DNA of 8,713 nt from Spirochaetales bacterium. GTDB taxonomy: Bacteria; Spirochaetota; Spirochaetia; B11-G9. Of the stretch, positions 1 through 7,312 are shown piece after piece. A program made the translations under genes and the position numbers. The notes under the pieces are model-generated. The model did not search any database and was not told where the DNA came from. It worked only from the letters and a program-made list of their open reading frames with translations. Where the stretch lies: contig JALTGJ010000309.1 in assembly GCA_027077185.1 (NCBI GenBank), forward strand, positions 1 through 8,713. The letters are read 5' to 3'. Within the stretch, counting starts at the first letter, position 1. Each line of letters starts with the position of its first letter.

Positions 1-987
1 AAGACCTGAAACCTTGCATAGTTTTGCAAACATACTTATTTCAGTAAACCCCGGCAGGGTATTTATTTCATTAATAAGTATATTCCCTGACTTGTTTTCT
101 ATAAAAAAGTCAACTCTTGCGAAACCTTCGGCATTAACTATTCTATAGGCTTTTTCAGCAATACTCTTAATAGAAACAATTTCTGATTCTGTTAAAACAG
201 CAGGAGCTATGATTTTTACTGTTTCCGGATGAATATATTTTGAGTCGTAATCGTAAAAATTACCGGAAATAACTTCCCCCGGCAAATAACTGACAGGAGA
301 GGAATTCCCTATAACAGAACATTCAATTTCTCTTCCTGTTACAGCTGGCTCAATCAGCAATTTCCTGTCATATTTAAATCCATTTTCAATTCCTTTTTTT
401 AAATCTTTAAGTGAATTAGCTTTGGTAATTCCAACAGATGATCCTGCGTTTGCAGGTTTTACAAAAATTGGAAAGCCAAACTCTTTAATGCATTTTTCTA
501 TAAATTCTGATTCCTGGGAGAATCCATCATTTCTTATTGTTAGAAATGGAACTACAGGCAGTCCTGACTGTAACCATATCTGTTTTGAAACTGCCTTATC
601 CATTCCCAGGGCACTGCCCAGAACCGCTGAACCAGCATAAGGAATATTGGCAAGTTCCAAAAGTCCCTGGAGGGTTCCATCTTCTCCAAAAGTTCCATGG
701 AGTACCGGGAATATAATATCAGCTTTAATTTGTTTATTATTACAAAAAAGACCGGTACCGGGAATTATTGATACAATCATATTCTTTTTTTTACTAAGTA
801 CCAATGACTTGCAGTCTTTCTGAAAGTCCGGATTTTCCTGGAGGTACCATACTCCTGTATGATCTACTCCAATTAGAACTGGATTGTACAAAGAACGGTC
901 GAGGTTTGAAAAAACGGATCTTCCGGATTGCAGTGATACTTCATGTTCTCCGGATCTACCCCCGTATAATATAACAATATTTTTCAT
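1..987 (-). CDS. ddl: D-alanine--D-alanine ligase, C-terminus cut by the window edge
   Basis: This enzyme joins two D-alanines using ATP in the cytoplasm, making the dipeptide that ends the peptidoglycan stem. I translated 329 codons from the ATG at 987 down to base 1 with no stop. The N-terminal motif GGRSGEHEVSLQSG (residues 9-22) carries the glutamate equivalent to E. coli DdlB Glu15. HGTFGEDGTLQGLLE (97-111), FVKPANAGSSVG (175-186) and EINTLPGFTEIS (307-318) are ATP-grasp hallmarks. Asp293, Glu307 and Asn309 match the magnesium ligands. Tyr251 in FYDYDSKY aligns with DdlB Tyr216, which fits a D-Ala-D-Ala enzyme rather than a VanA-type D-lactate ligase. Compared with E. coli DdlA (about 364 residues), roughly 30 residues are missing beyond the edge. 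The start overlaps the murE stop as ATGA, with AAGGA 9 nt upstream inside murE, so translation is probably coupled. Family assignment is very secure. Confidence 0.96.
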   Translation of the reverse strand, partial: MKNIVILYGGRSGEHEVSLQSGRSVFSNLDRSLYNPVLIGVDHTGVWYLQENPDFQKDCKSLVLSKKKNMIVSIIPGTGLFCNNKQIKADIIFPVLHGTFGEDGTLQGLLELANIPYAGSAVLGSALGMDKAVSKQIWLQSGLPVVPFLTIRNDGFSQESEFIEKCIKEFGFPIFVKPANAGSSVGITKANSLKDLKKGIENGFKYDRKLLIEPAVTGREIECSVIGNSSPVSYLPGEVISGNFYDYDSKYIHPETVKIIAPAVLTESEIVSIKSIAEKAYRIVNAEGFARVDFFIENKSGNILINEINTLPGFTEISMFAKLCKVSGL

Positions 988-2519
988 TTTTCAGTATCCT
1001 TAATATTTTCAGCTGAATAGCCCATCTTTTTTAAAACTGATACAGCTATATCTTTTTCTTTCCATGGAATTGATTTATCTTTATATATTATTGTACTTTC
1101 ATGACCCTTTCCAAGAAGAACAACCAGATCATCCTTTTGTGATATTTTGAAGGCAAAAGTTATTGCCTTTTCCCTGTCTGGAATATAGAAAATATTGCTG
1201 TCTTTTATTCTATCCGGACAGCCGGAAGAAATATCCATAATAATTGCCATGGGATCTTCTCCCCTGGGATCTTCGTCAGTTAGTATTATTATATCAGAAT
1301 AGCTGTCGGCAATTTCCCCTTGAGTTTTTCTTTTTGTAATATCCCTTTCTCCTGCCGATCCGAAAACAGATATAAGTCGCCCTTTTGTCATATTCTTTAA
1401 TTCAGGTAAAAGTATTTTAAATGAACCTGGTGAATGTGCATAATCGACTAGAACATTAAAATCCTGCCCCATATTTATAGAAATCATTCTTCCCTCTGCA
1501 GGGATAAGTTTTTCCATAAAGGGAATAAAAGTAGTAATATCAAAATTTGTAAGTTTAATAACAGACAGTAATGCCGCCATAGCATTTTCAACATTAAAAA
1601 TTTTAGGAAGGTTTAAATGGATTTGATATTCTTTTTGCTTAAACAAAACATTAAAATCTGCTGTATTACCAGTACCTTTTATTTCTTCAGCTTTTATATC
1701 TGCTTTATTAACTGTACTGTAGGAATAAACAGGTGCATTTGAAGATTGCATAAAGTATTCCGAATATTGATCATCAAGATTTACAATTCCATAACCGGTT
1801 TTGGAATTAAGTGAACGGAAAAGGTTTGCTTTGTCACTTGCATATTTATCCAGTGTTTTATGGAACTCAAGATGTTCGTGGCTAATATTTGTAAAAACAG
1901 CACCGTCAAAGTCTACGTTGCCGAGTCGGTTGTTAATAATGGAAAGACCATGTGATGTTGCTTCTATAACCCCATGGGTACAGCCGTTATTTACCATTTT
2001 ATACAGAATTTTATGAATCTCTGTCGCTTCTGGAGTTGATTGCCTGTAGTGATTTTTTACAGGCCCTCTGCCTTCATCAAACTGAACTGTAGAAATAAAG
2101 CCGGTTTTAAAACCAGCCATACCAAGAAGCTGATATATCATGGAAACAGTAGTACTTTTGCCATTAGTTCCAGTTACCCCGATAATTTTTAATTTACTCG
2201 AGGGGTAGTCATAGAAAGCAGCAGAAACAGGTGACATTGAAAAACGGCTGTCAGCCACCCTTATGTATGTAATTTCAGGCTTGTATTCATCTAATCCATC
2301 GGAGTGAAAAATTACAATTGCACCGTTTTTAACTGATGTGGAAATATATTTATGACCGTCAGTGTGAATACCCTTTAGAGCAAAAAAAATAAAACCTGGT
2401 TCTATATCTCTTGAATCGTAGGCTAAACCCTCTACTGTGGGGTTTGTATTATTTATTTGTTTAAGTACAGTTATATCCCTAAGCAGCGAATTAAGATTTT
2501 TTTTTATATTTGGCATCAT
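984..2519 (-). CDS. murE: UDP-MurNAc-tripeptide synthetase MurE, probably not meso-DAP specific
   Basis: MurE adds the third, diamino residue to UDP-MurNAc-L-Ala-D-Glu with ATP in the cytoplasm. An open frame reaches a TTG at 2555, but that start has no ribosome site. I prefer ATG at 2519 (511 residues, usual MurE length); the adjacent ATG at 2516 is equally possible. Numbering from 2519, the N-terminal substrate domain has the YDSRDIEPG motif (about 34-42). The P-loop GVTGTNGKST is at 114-123 with Lys121. TNISHEHLEFH is at 210-220, and Lys230 sits where the carbamylated lysine is expected. The ligase domain ends with GKGHE (Glu474). The specificity motif reads TDEDPRGEDP (414-423), so Asp417 replaces the Asn of the DNPR motif that contacts meso-DAP in E. 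coli. The amino acid added is therefore more likely ornithine or lysine (inference). It forms an operon with ddl. The start site is less certain than the function. Confidence 0.94.
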   Translation of the reverse strand: MMPNIKKNLNSLLRDITVLKQINNTNPTVEGLAYDSRDIEPGFIFFALKGIHTDGHKYISTSVKNGAIVIFHSDGLDEYKPEITYIRVADSRFSMSPVSAAFYDYPSSKLKIIGVTGTNGKSTTVSMIYQLLGMAGFKTGFISTVQFDEGRGPVKNHYRQSTPEATEIHKILYKMVNNGCTHGVIEATSHGLSIINNRLGNVDFDGAVFTNISHEHLEFHKTLDKYASDKANLFRSLNSKTGYGIVNLDDQYSEYFMQSSNAPVYSYSTVNKADIKAEEIKGTGNTADFNVLFKQKEYQIHLNLPKIFNVENAMAALLSVIKLTNFDITTFIPFMEKLIPAEGRMISINMGQDFNVLVDYAHSPGSFKILLPELKNMTKGRLISVFGSAGERDITKRKTQGEIADSYSDIIILTDEDPRGEDPMAIIMDISSGCPDRIKDSNIFYIPDREKAITFAFKISQKDDLVVLLGKGHESTIIYKDKSIPWKEKDIAVSVLKKMGYSAENIKDTEK

Positions 2520-2614
2520 TCTTAGGATGTTATCAATACAAATGTATTTGAGCAATAGTATTGTGTAATTTTAAATATTGATCCTTAGAGCTTTAAAAGT
2601 ATAAACTTAAGAAT
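2520..2614. promoter_or_regulatory. Divergent spacer between murE and the methyltransferase, with CAATA/TATTG half-sites
   Basis: This AT-rich spacer of about 95 bp must hold the promoters of both divergent units. It contains CAATA at 2534-2538 and 2553-2557, and TATTG at 2559-2563 and 2576-2580. They are nearly symmetric about 2557.5, and the outer pair extends to ATCAATA/TATTGAT. They could be operator half-sites, but such words are common in AT-rich DNA. No strong promoter is seen on either strand; a weak plus-strand TTGATC / TATAAA pair (2579-2584, 2600-2605) has a short 15-bp spacer. Confidence 0.3.
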
Positions 2615-3742
2615 ATGCAGCTTGATTTTGAAAATTTATACAGCGGAGAAAATCCGGATTATTTAAGCAAACAGCTTATTACCTATATTGGCAGTAAAAG
2701 GTCTCTTCTTGGATTTATCGGTCAGGGAGTATCTATTGTTAAAAAGAACCTTGCAAAAGATAAACTCTCCGTTTTTGATGTTTTTTCCGGTTCAGGCGTT
2801 GCAGCAAGGTATTTTAAGCAGCACTCAAAAGAACTTTTGGTGAATGATCTTGAAGATTATTCACGGGTTACAAATAACTGTTACTTATCCAACAGATCAG
2901 AACTTGATGAAAGTTATTTAAAGGACGTATATAAAAATTTGTCTTTAAAACTGGCTGAGAGTATTCCTGTAAAGGGATTTATAAGTGATATGTACTCTCC
3001 GGAGTCTGATACAGTTATAGAACATGGAGAAAGAGTTTTTTATACCACTCGTAATGCTGGTTATCTGGATACAGCAAGACAGCTTATAGAAGATATTGAC
3101 GTAAAATACAGAGATTATTTTCTGGCTCCCTTACTGTCAGAAGCTTCTATTCATACCAATACTTCCGGGGTTTTTAAAGGTTTCTATAAAAATAAAGACT
3201 CCGGCATTGGTCAGTTTGGTGGAAATAAAAAGGACGCATTACTTCGAATTCTTGGGGATATTGAGCTTGAATATCCTGTCTTTAGCAACTATGAATGTGA
3301 TATAAAAATTTTCCAGGGAGATTCAAATACCGTAGTTAAGGATAAACCTGAGGTTGACCTTGCATATCTTGATCCTCCCTACAATCAGCATCCATACGGT
3401 TCCAATTATTTTATGCTGAACTTACTTGTAAACTATAAAAAACCGGAAATAATCAGCCCTGTATCCGGAATTCCTGTAGACTGGAACCGATCAAATTTCA
3501 ATAAAAAACCTAAAGCTTATAATAGTTTTAAAGAACTGGTGGAAACTATTAATGCGAAATATCTTCTTGTTTCCTTTAATTCAGATGGGTACATAAAACT
3601 GGAAGAAATGATAGGACTATTGGAAGGTGTAGGGAGGGTTCAGGTTCTTGAAACAAAGTATAATACTTTTAGGGGCAGCAGAAATTTAAAAGCCAGGGAT
3701 ATTCATGTTAAAGAATATTTGTATCTGGTAGAGAAAAGGTAA
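2615..3742 (+). CDS. D12-class (Dam-like) N6-adenine DNA methyltransferase, orphan
   Basis: The product (375 residues) should transfer a methyl group from S-adenosylmethionine to adenine N6 in a specific DNA sequence. The order of motifs is that of the alpha group. Motif X is ITYIGSKRSLL (22-32), followed by motif I VFDVFSGSGVAARYF (53-67), which binds the cofactor. A variable middle region likely reads the target. Catalytic motif IV is DLAYLDPPYNQHPYGSNYF, with DPPYN at 253-257. The C-terminal half with LLVSFNSDG resembles the COG3392 adenine methylases. ATG at 2615 is the only sensible start, since an in-frame stop lies at 2594-2596. Its ribosome site is weak (TTAAGAA). No restriction endonuclease, specificity subunit or modification partner lies beside it. 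It could be a solitary regulatory methylase, a relic of a lost restriction system, or an anti-restriction gene. Its target sequence cannot be read from the protein. Confidence 0.88.
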   Translation: MQLDFENLYSGENPDYLSKQLITYIGSKRSLLGFIGQGVSIVKKNLAKDKLSVFDVFSGSGVAARYFKQHSKELLVNDLEDYSRVTNNCYLSNRSELDESYLKDVYKNLSLKLAESIPVKGFISDMYSPESDTVIEHGERVFYTTRNAGYLDTARQLIEDIDVKYRDYFLAPLLSEASIHTNTSGVFKGFYKNKDSGIGQFGGNKKDALLRILGDIELEYPVFSNYECDIKIFQGDSNTVVKDKPEVDLAYLDPPYNQHPYGSNYFMLNLLVNYKKPEIISPVSGIPVDWNRSNFNKKPKAYNSFKELVETINAKYLLVSFNSDGYIKLEEMIGLLEGVGRVQVLETKYNTFRGSRNLKARDIHVKEYLYLVEKR

Positions 3743-3747
3743 TAGTT

Positions 3748-3814
3748 AAAGATTTTGTATTCCTGTGCTAGAGACAAGGCATGCCATGTCTGTACACAGT
3801 TAATCAAAATCTTT
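3748..3814. repeat. Large imperfect palindrome between the methyltransferase and oxidoreductase genes
   Basis: The perfect 10-bp arms AAAGATTTTG (3748-3757) and CAAAATCTTT (3805-3814) enclose nested arms CTGTG/CACAG (3763-3767/3794-3798) and AGACA/TGTCT (3772-3776/3787-3791). At the centre is the self-complementary GGCATGCC (3778-3785). Nearly the whole 67 bp folds into one stem with an internal loop, a bulge and an A-A mismatch. It starts 6 bases after the methyltransferase stop and ends 15 bases before the next gene's ribosome site. No U-run follows, so it is not a textbook terminator. It may be an mRNA processing or attenuation hairpin, a protein-binding palindrome, or one copy of a dispersed repeat. 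Confidence 0.8.
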
Positions 3815-3829
3815 CCATGTTTTAATTCC

Positions 3830-3835
3830 GAGGAG
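3830..3835 (+). promoter_or_regulatory. Ribosome binding site that fixes the oxidoreductase start
   Basis: GAGGAG sits 6 bases before the ATG at 3842. It rules against the longer in-frame TTG start at 3755, which has no such site and would put 29 extra residues in front of the FAD-binding fold. Confidence 0.9.
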
Positions 3836-3841
3836 AATCAG

Positions 3842-5215
3842 ATGTATGATTATGTAATTATTGGGGCTGGTGTAAGCGGATGTTCTATTGCCAGAGAATT
3901 AAGCCGTTATAAGGCTGAAGTTTGTATTTTAGAGAAAGCAGATGATGTTGCAAGTGGGGCTTCAAAGGCTAACAGTGGTATTATTCATGGGGGCTATGCG
4001 GCAAAATATGGTACCTTAAAAGGGAAGTTAAATGTACTGGGGAACAGACAGTTTGAAGGTCTGAACAGAGAATTAAATTTTGGGTATAGAAAGACCGGTG
4101 GATTGGTACTTGCTTTTAATGAGGAAGAATACAAGTCAATTAAACTGCTGTATGAAAATGGAATTAAAAATGGTGTTAGAGATATTGAAATATTATCAAA
4201 AAATGAAATATTAAAGATTGAACCAAATCTTAACCCTGATGTTTTGTATGCTTTATACGCTGGAGACGTTGGTGTAACTTCTCCTTATGAGTATACAATT
4301 GCTTTAGCTGAAAATGCTGTCTCGAATGGAGCTGATCTTTTTCTAAACAATGAGGTAAAAGAGATTACCAGAAAAAACGATTCCTTTGATATTATTACCG
4401 GTAACAGCACTTTTTCTGCTAAAACTGTAATAAATGCCTCGGGTGTTTATTCTGATTCGGTTTCAAAAATGGCAGGTGTAAGCTCCTTTAATATTATTCC
4501 CAGGAAAGGACAGTATATTCTGTTTCAAAAAGGAACAGGTTCTGTAGTCAATTCTGTTATTTTTCAGGTACCCACAGATAAGGGAAAGGGTATCTTAGTA
4601 ACTTCAACTTATCATGGAAATCTTATGCTCGGCCCAAATTCAGAAGAAGTAAGTGATAGAAAAGATAGGGGAACCGATGAACTAACTCTTCAGTATGTTA
4701 TAGATACTGCAAGAAAATCCCTTCCGGAATTTAATTTAAAAAAACAGTTGAAAACATTTTCAGGTATCCGCCCTACGTCAGATACGGGTGATTTTATTAT
4801 TAGAGAAGAATATCCCGGTTTTATAAATGTAGCTGGAATAGAGTCCCCGGGATTAACTTCTTCACCTGCAATTGCAGATATGGTAATTGAGCTAATTGCT
4901 AAATCACATACACTGGAAAAGAAAATTGGTTTTAATCCTTACAGGAAAGCTATTATAAAACCAAATAATATTGATGTGGCAGAATTAAAGCGCCGGGCCA
5001 ATTTGGAATCCGGAGATGACAGAATTGTCTGCCGCTGTGAAAAAGTGACTGAGGCTGAAATAAGGGATGCCCTAAGTCGAGATATAAAAGTTTCTACAGT
5101 AAAAGCAGTAAAAATGAGAACAAGGGCAGGGATGGGTTTATGTCAGGGGAAGTTCTGTGGACCCAGGGTTGAAAAAATTATAAAAGAAATATTAAAGAGG
5201 AAATTGCAGGGATAA
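3842..5215 (+). CDS. GlpA-like FAD-dependent oxidoreductase with C-terminal BFD-like [2Fe-2S] domain
   Basis: The product (457 residues) is a flavoprotein of the DAO / glycerol-3-phosphate dehydrogenase type. It begins with a Rossmann nucleotide-binding motif, YVIIGAGVSGCSIARE (4-19), followed by a glutamate at the end of strand two (ILEKA). SGASKANSGIIHGGY (39-53) is the conserved FAD-contact loop of this family. GIRPTSDTGDFII and the GIESPGLTSSPAIA stretch close the FAD domain. The tail is a BFD-like domain with Cys397-x-Cys399 and Cys434-x4-Cys439, the expected four ligands of a [2Fe-2S] cluster. Such proteins usually sit beside a second FAD/NAD oxidoreductase and a small DUF1667 protein, as in Thermotoga; neither is here. 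Glycerol-3-phosphate is the best-known substrate of relatives, but another 2-hydroxy acid is possible. There is no signal peptide, so it is cytoplasmic or peripheral to the membrane. It is probably co-transcribed with the upstream methyltransferase, since no promoter is evident between them. Confidence 0.9.
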   Translation: MYDYVIIGAGVSGCSIARELSRYKAEVCILEKADDVASGASKANSGIIHGGYAAKYGTLKGKLNVLGNRQFEGLNRELNFGYRKTGGLVLAFNEEEYKSIKLLYENGIKNGVRDIEILSKNEILKIEPNLNPDVLYALYAGDVGVTSPYEYTIALAENAVSNGADLFLNNEVKEITRKNDSFDIITGNSTFSAKTVINASGVYSDSVSKMAGVSSFNIIPRKGQYILFQKGTGSVVNSVIFQVPTDKGKGILVTSTYHGNLMLGPNSEEVSDRKDRGTDELTLQYVIDTARKSLPEFNLKKQLKTFSGIRPTSDTGDFIIREEYPGFINVAGIESPGLTSSPAIADMVIELIAKSHTLEKKIGFNPYRKAIIKPNNIDVAELKRRANLESGDDRIVCRCEKVTEAEIRDALSRDIKVSTVKAVKMRTRAGMGLCQGKFCGPRVEKIIKEILKRKLQG

Positions 5216-5235
5216 TGTATTCCTTATCCCTGCAG
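5204..5235. terminator. Hairpin terminator shared by convergent genes
   Basis: GCAGGGATAA (5206-5215) pairs perfectly with TTATCCCTGC (5224-5233) across an 8-base loop, and one more T-A pair plus a G-U extend the stem. The oxidoreductase stop codon TAA (5213-5215) lies inside the stem. It stands between two convergent genes, so it probably stops transcription from both sides. The U-run is weak on the plus strand and moderately U-rich on the minus strand. Confidence 0.75.
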
Positions 5236-5246
5236 TTATGTAAATG

Positions 5247-6290
5247 TTATTGCTTACCGTTCATATTATAAAGATATTTAAAGTAGTCCATATCTGTTGT
5301 AAGTGTCTTTTTAAACTGAGGTAAAACCTTTTTATAGGACTCTATTGATCTCCAGAACTCAAAGAATTCAGCATTATTGCCATAGGCTTCAGAGTATATT
5401 CTTGTAGCTTCAGCATCTGCTGTACCTTTTATTGTTTCTGATTTTTCATATGCTCCGGAAAGGACTGAACGTTTTTCATTATCCAGTTTTCCCATCCATT
5501 CAGCTTTTTTACCTTCACCGTATGACCGGTAAAATTCTGCAATTTGACGTCGCTCTTTAATCATTCTGTTGTAAACACTTTCTGTCAAATCATCAGAGTA
5601 TCTTATCTGTCTGATAAGTATATCTATAAGCTCTATCCCAAACTGGGCTGTCAGCTTTGATGCTGATGCAAGCATGGCTGTGGACAGTACTTCACGTCCC
5701 TTTTTTACATCTTCGAATGAATTTGCTGTAAAAGTGTTTTGAAGAAGTTTGTCTATGCCTTCAGCTTCCAAATCCGCCTTACTTTGTTGAGCAGGATTCG
5801 CATCCGGACTTACTGATACTTCCAGTATTGGTGATGCTGCAGAATTTTTCTGTCCTTCTTCATTAATAATATTTGAATTCCTTACTGCTTCATACAATGC
5901 ATTATCTGCTATAACGGTTCTTACTGATGAATCAATAATATCATCAAGTCTGGATAATGCCTGTTCTATGGTTGTAACTGATTCATAGAATTTTGCAGGA
6001 TCAGTTATTTTCCATCTTGCAGTAGTATCTACCCAGATAAACTGATTTTCAGCAGTTGGGACTCTTTGAGCATCTCCATCCCAGGAGAGTATTCTTTTTG
6101 GATATTTAATAACAGTGTCAATTACAGGTGTTTTAAATTTTAAACCCGCATTTTCCTGGGAGCTTACTATGGCTCCAAATCTGGTTACAATTGCCTGATC
6201 TCCTTCTTTAAGAACATAAAATGGACCCAGCATCATTATTACTATCAGTAGTACGGCAACTACGACGATAACTGTTACAGTTTTTTTCAT
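5247..6290 (-). CDS. hflC: HflC, SPFH-domain membrane subunit of the HflKC complex
   Basis: HflC pairs with HflK to form a large membrane cage that associates with and modulates the FtsH protease (known for E. coli). The protein has 347 residues, close to the 334 of E. coli HflC. It has one N-terminal membrane anchor (about residues 4-24) followed directly by FYVLKEGDQAIVTRFG, the start of the SPFH/prohibitin domain. A polar, Ala/Ser/Pro-rich insert lies near residues 145-175; E. coli HflC has a comparable one. RMIKERRQIAEFYRSYGEGKKAEW begins a charged helical region likely to form coiled coil. The tail matches the HflC end: SEAYGNNAEFFEFWRSIESY, then DMDYFKYLYNM. The ATG overlaps the hflK stop as ATGA, with AGGGGG about 8 nt upstream, so translation is coupled. 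It ends just before the shared terminator hairpin. Confidence 0.95.
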   Translation of the reverse strand: MKKTVTVIVVVAVLLIVIMMLGPFYVLKEGDQAIVTRFGAIVSSQENAGLKFKTPVIDTVIKYPKRILSWDGDAQRVPTAENQFIWVDTTARWKITDPAKFYESVTTIEQALSRLDDIIDSSVRTVIADNALYEAVRNSNIINEEGQKNSAASPILEVSVSPDANPAQQSKADLEAEGIDKLLQNTFTANSFEDVKKGREVLSTAMLASASKLTAQFGIELIDILIRQIRYSDDLTESVYNRMIKERRQIAEFYRSYGEGKKAEWMGKLDNEKRSVLSGAYEKSETIKGTADAEATRIYSEAYGNNAEFFEFWRSIESYKKVLPQFKKTLTTDMDYFKYLYNMNGKQ

Positions 6291-7276
6291 TGTGTTACCC
6301 CCTGTACAGGATTTTGGCCCTGAAGACTTTTAATAGGTAGAAAATTACTTAGATTTTTATCAATCAGATCGGTGCCTTCGTTTTTACCAAAGACATTTTC
6401 TATTGTTTCAATATACAGACGTGTACGTGTTACATCAGGATTTTTCACATATTCATCTCTGACAGAAAGGAACCTGGCAACATCACCCCTTGCCTGGTTT
6501 ACACGTTCTGTAGCATACCCCTTTGCAACCTGTATCATTTTATCTGCATTTCCACTGGCTTTTGGTATTTCTCTGTTGTACTCTTCTTTCCCTTCATTTA
6601 TAAGTCTTTCCATATCCTGAATAGCTTTATTTACATCCTCAAATGCATCCTGAACATTACCTGCAGGAGGTACGATGTTTTTTAGCTGTACAGTAGTTAC
6701 AGTAGCACCGAGTTTGTATTTTTTAAGAATTTTATTCATCATTACAAGTGCCTGATCCATTATATTTGTTCTCTCCGGACCAATTACGGCAAGAATAGCT
6801 CTGTCCCCAACAAGCTGATTGATAACAGACTGTGAAATATCCCTAATTGTCTGATCTCTGTAAACAACATTGAATAACCATTCCTTGGGATCAGTTATTC
6901 TATACTGAATTACCCATTCCACATCTATAATATTAAGGTCACCGGTTAGCATAATAGATTCCTGGGGATAATCACCCTTTGAATATATTGTGTTTATTCC
7001 TGCCTGTTCTGTACGAAAACCAAAAGTCATATTTTGTATTTTCTGTGTTGGAACATTGTAATTTTTCTCTATACCAAAAGGTATTTTAAACTGAAGTCCA
7101 GGACTTGTAATTCTATTAAACTTTCCCAGCCTCAGCACAACTGACTGCTCAGTCTGGTCAACTACATAGAAGCTTGACATTACGAGACTAAGGGCTGCAA
7201 TTATAATGATTACTACAACTATAAGTTTAGGTTTCATTTTAAACTGCGGCATTGGCGTCACATTCTGCTCTGACAT
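6287..7276 (-). CDS. hflK: HflK, SPFH-domain membrane subunit of the HflKC complex
   Basis: This is the first gene of the hflKC operon. The 329-residue product has a short polar N-terminus, one membrane segment (about residues 17-39, LIVVVIIIIAALSLVMSSF) and then YVVDQTEQSVVLRLGKF, the typical SPFH start. FKIPFGIEKNYNVPTQKIQ and GDLNIIDVEWVIQYRITDP are characteristic HflK stretches. NIVPPAGNVQDAFEDVNKA leads into a long charged helix, and TRTRLYIETIENVFG is the conserved C-terminal signature. It is shorter than E. coli HflK (about 419 residues), mainly because it lacks the glycine-rich cytoplasmic N-terminal extension and the polar tail. A good ribosome site (AGGAGA, 7281-7286) precedes the ATG at 7276 by 4 bases. 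The assignment to HflK rather than HflC rests on gene order and on the VPPAG and TRERLYIE-like motifs. Confidence 0.95.
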   Translation of the reverse strand: MSEQNVTPMPQFKMKPKLIVVVIIIIAALSLVMSSFYVVDQTEQSVVLRLGKFNRITSPGLQFKIPFGIEKNYNVPTQKIQNMTFGFRTEQAGINTIYSKGDYPQESIMLTGDLNIIDVEWVIQYRITDPKEWLFNVVYRDQTIRDISQSVINQLVGDRAILAVIGPERTNIMDQALVMMNKILKKYKLGATVTTVQLKNIVPPAGNVQDAFEDVNKAIQDMERLINEGKEEYNREIPKASGNADKMIQVAKGYATERVNQARGDVARFLSVRDEYVKNPDVTRTRLYIETIENVFGKNEGTDLIDKNLSNFLPIKSLQGQNPVQGVTQ

Positions 7277-7312
7277 ACTTTCTCCTTTAAAAGATTAAAT
7301 CATATAGCCTTA

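Noticed and set aside
422..640. Small plus-strand open frame
   Set aside because: It is the antisense of ddl, which is clearly coding here; no family features or ribosome site.
1801..2016. Small plus-strand open frame
   Set aside because: It lies antisense to the conserved core of murE and shows no features of its own.
2520..2555. A longer MurE starting at TTG 2555
   Set aside because: No ribosome site precedes it, and MurE proteins usually begin close to the ATG pair at 2516-2519.
2579..2605. TTGATC / TATAAA as the methyltransferase promoter
   Set aside because: The 15-bp spacer is short and the predicted start lies only a few bases before the ATG, so I do not call it as a separate promoter.
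3748..3814. The palindrome as a standard rho-independent terminator
   Set aside because: The bases after the stem are CCATGTTTTAATT, without a real U-run, and the downstream gene shows no promoter of its own.
3755..3841. A 29-residue cysteine-rich N-terminal extension of the oxidoreductase from a TTG start
   Set aside because: It is encoded by the palindrome, has no ribosome site, and would precede the Rossmann motif. A strong GAGGAG site points to ATG at 3842.
6372..6620. Small plus-strand open frame
   Set aside because: It is antisense to the conserved C-terminal half of hflK.
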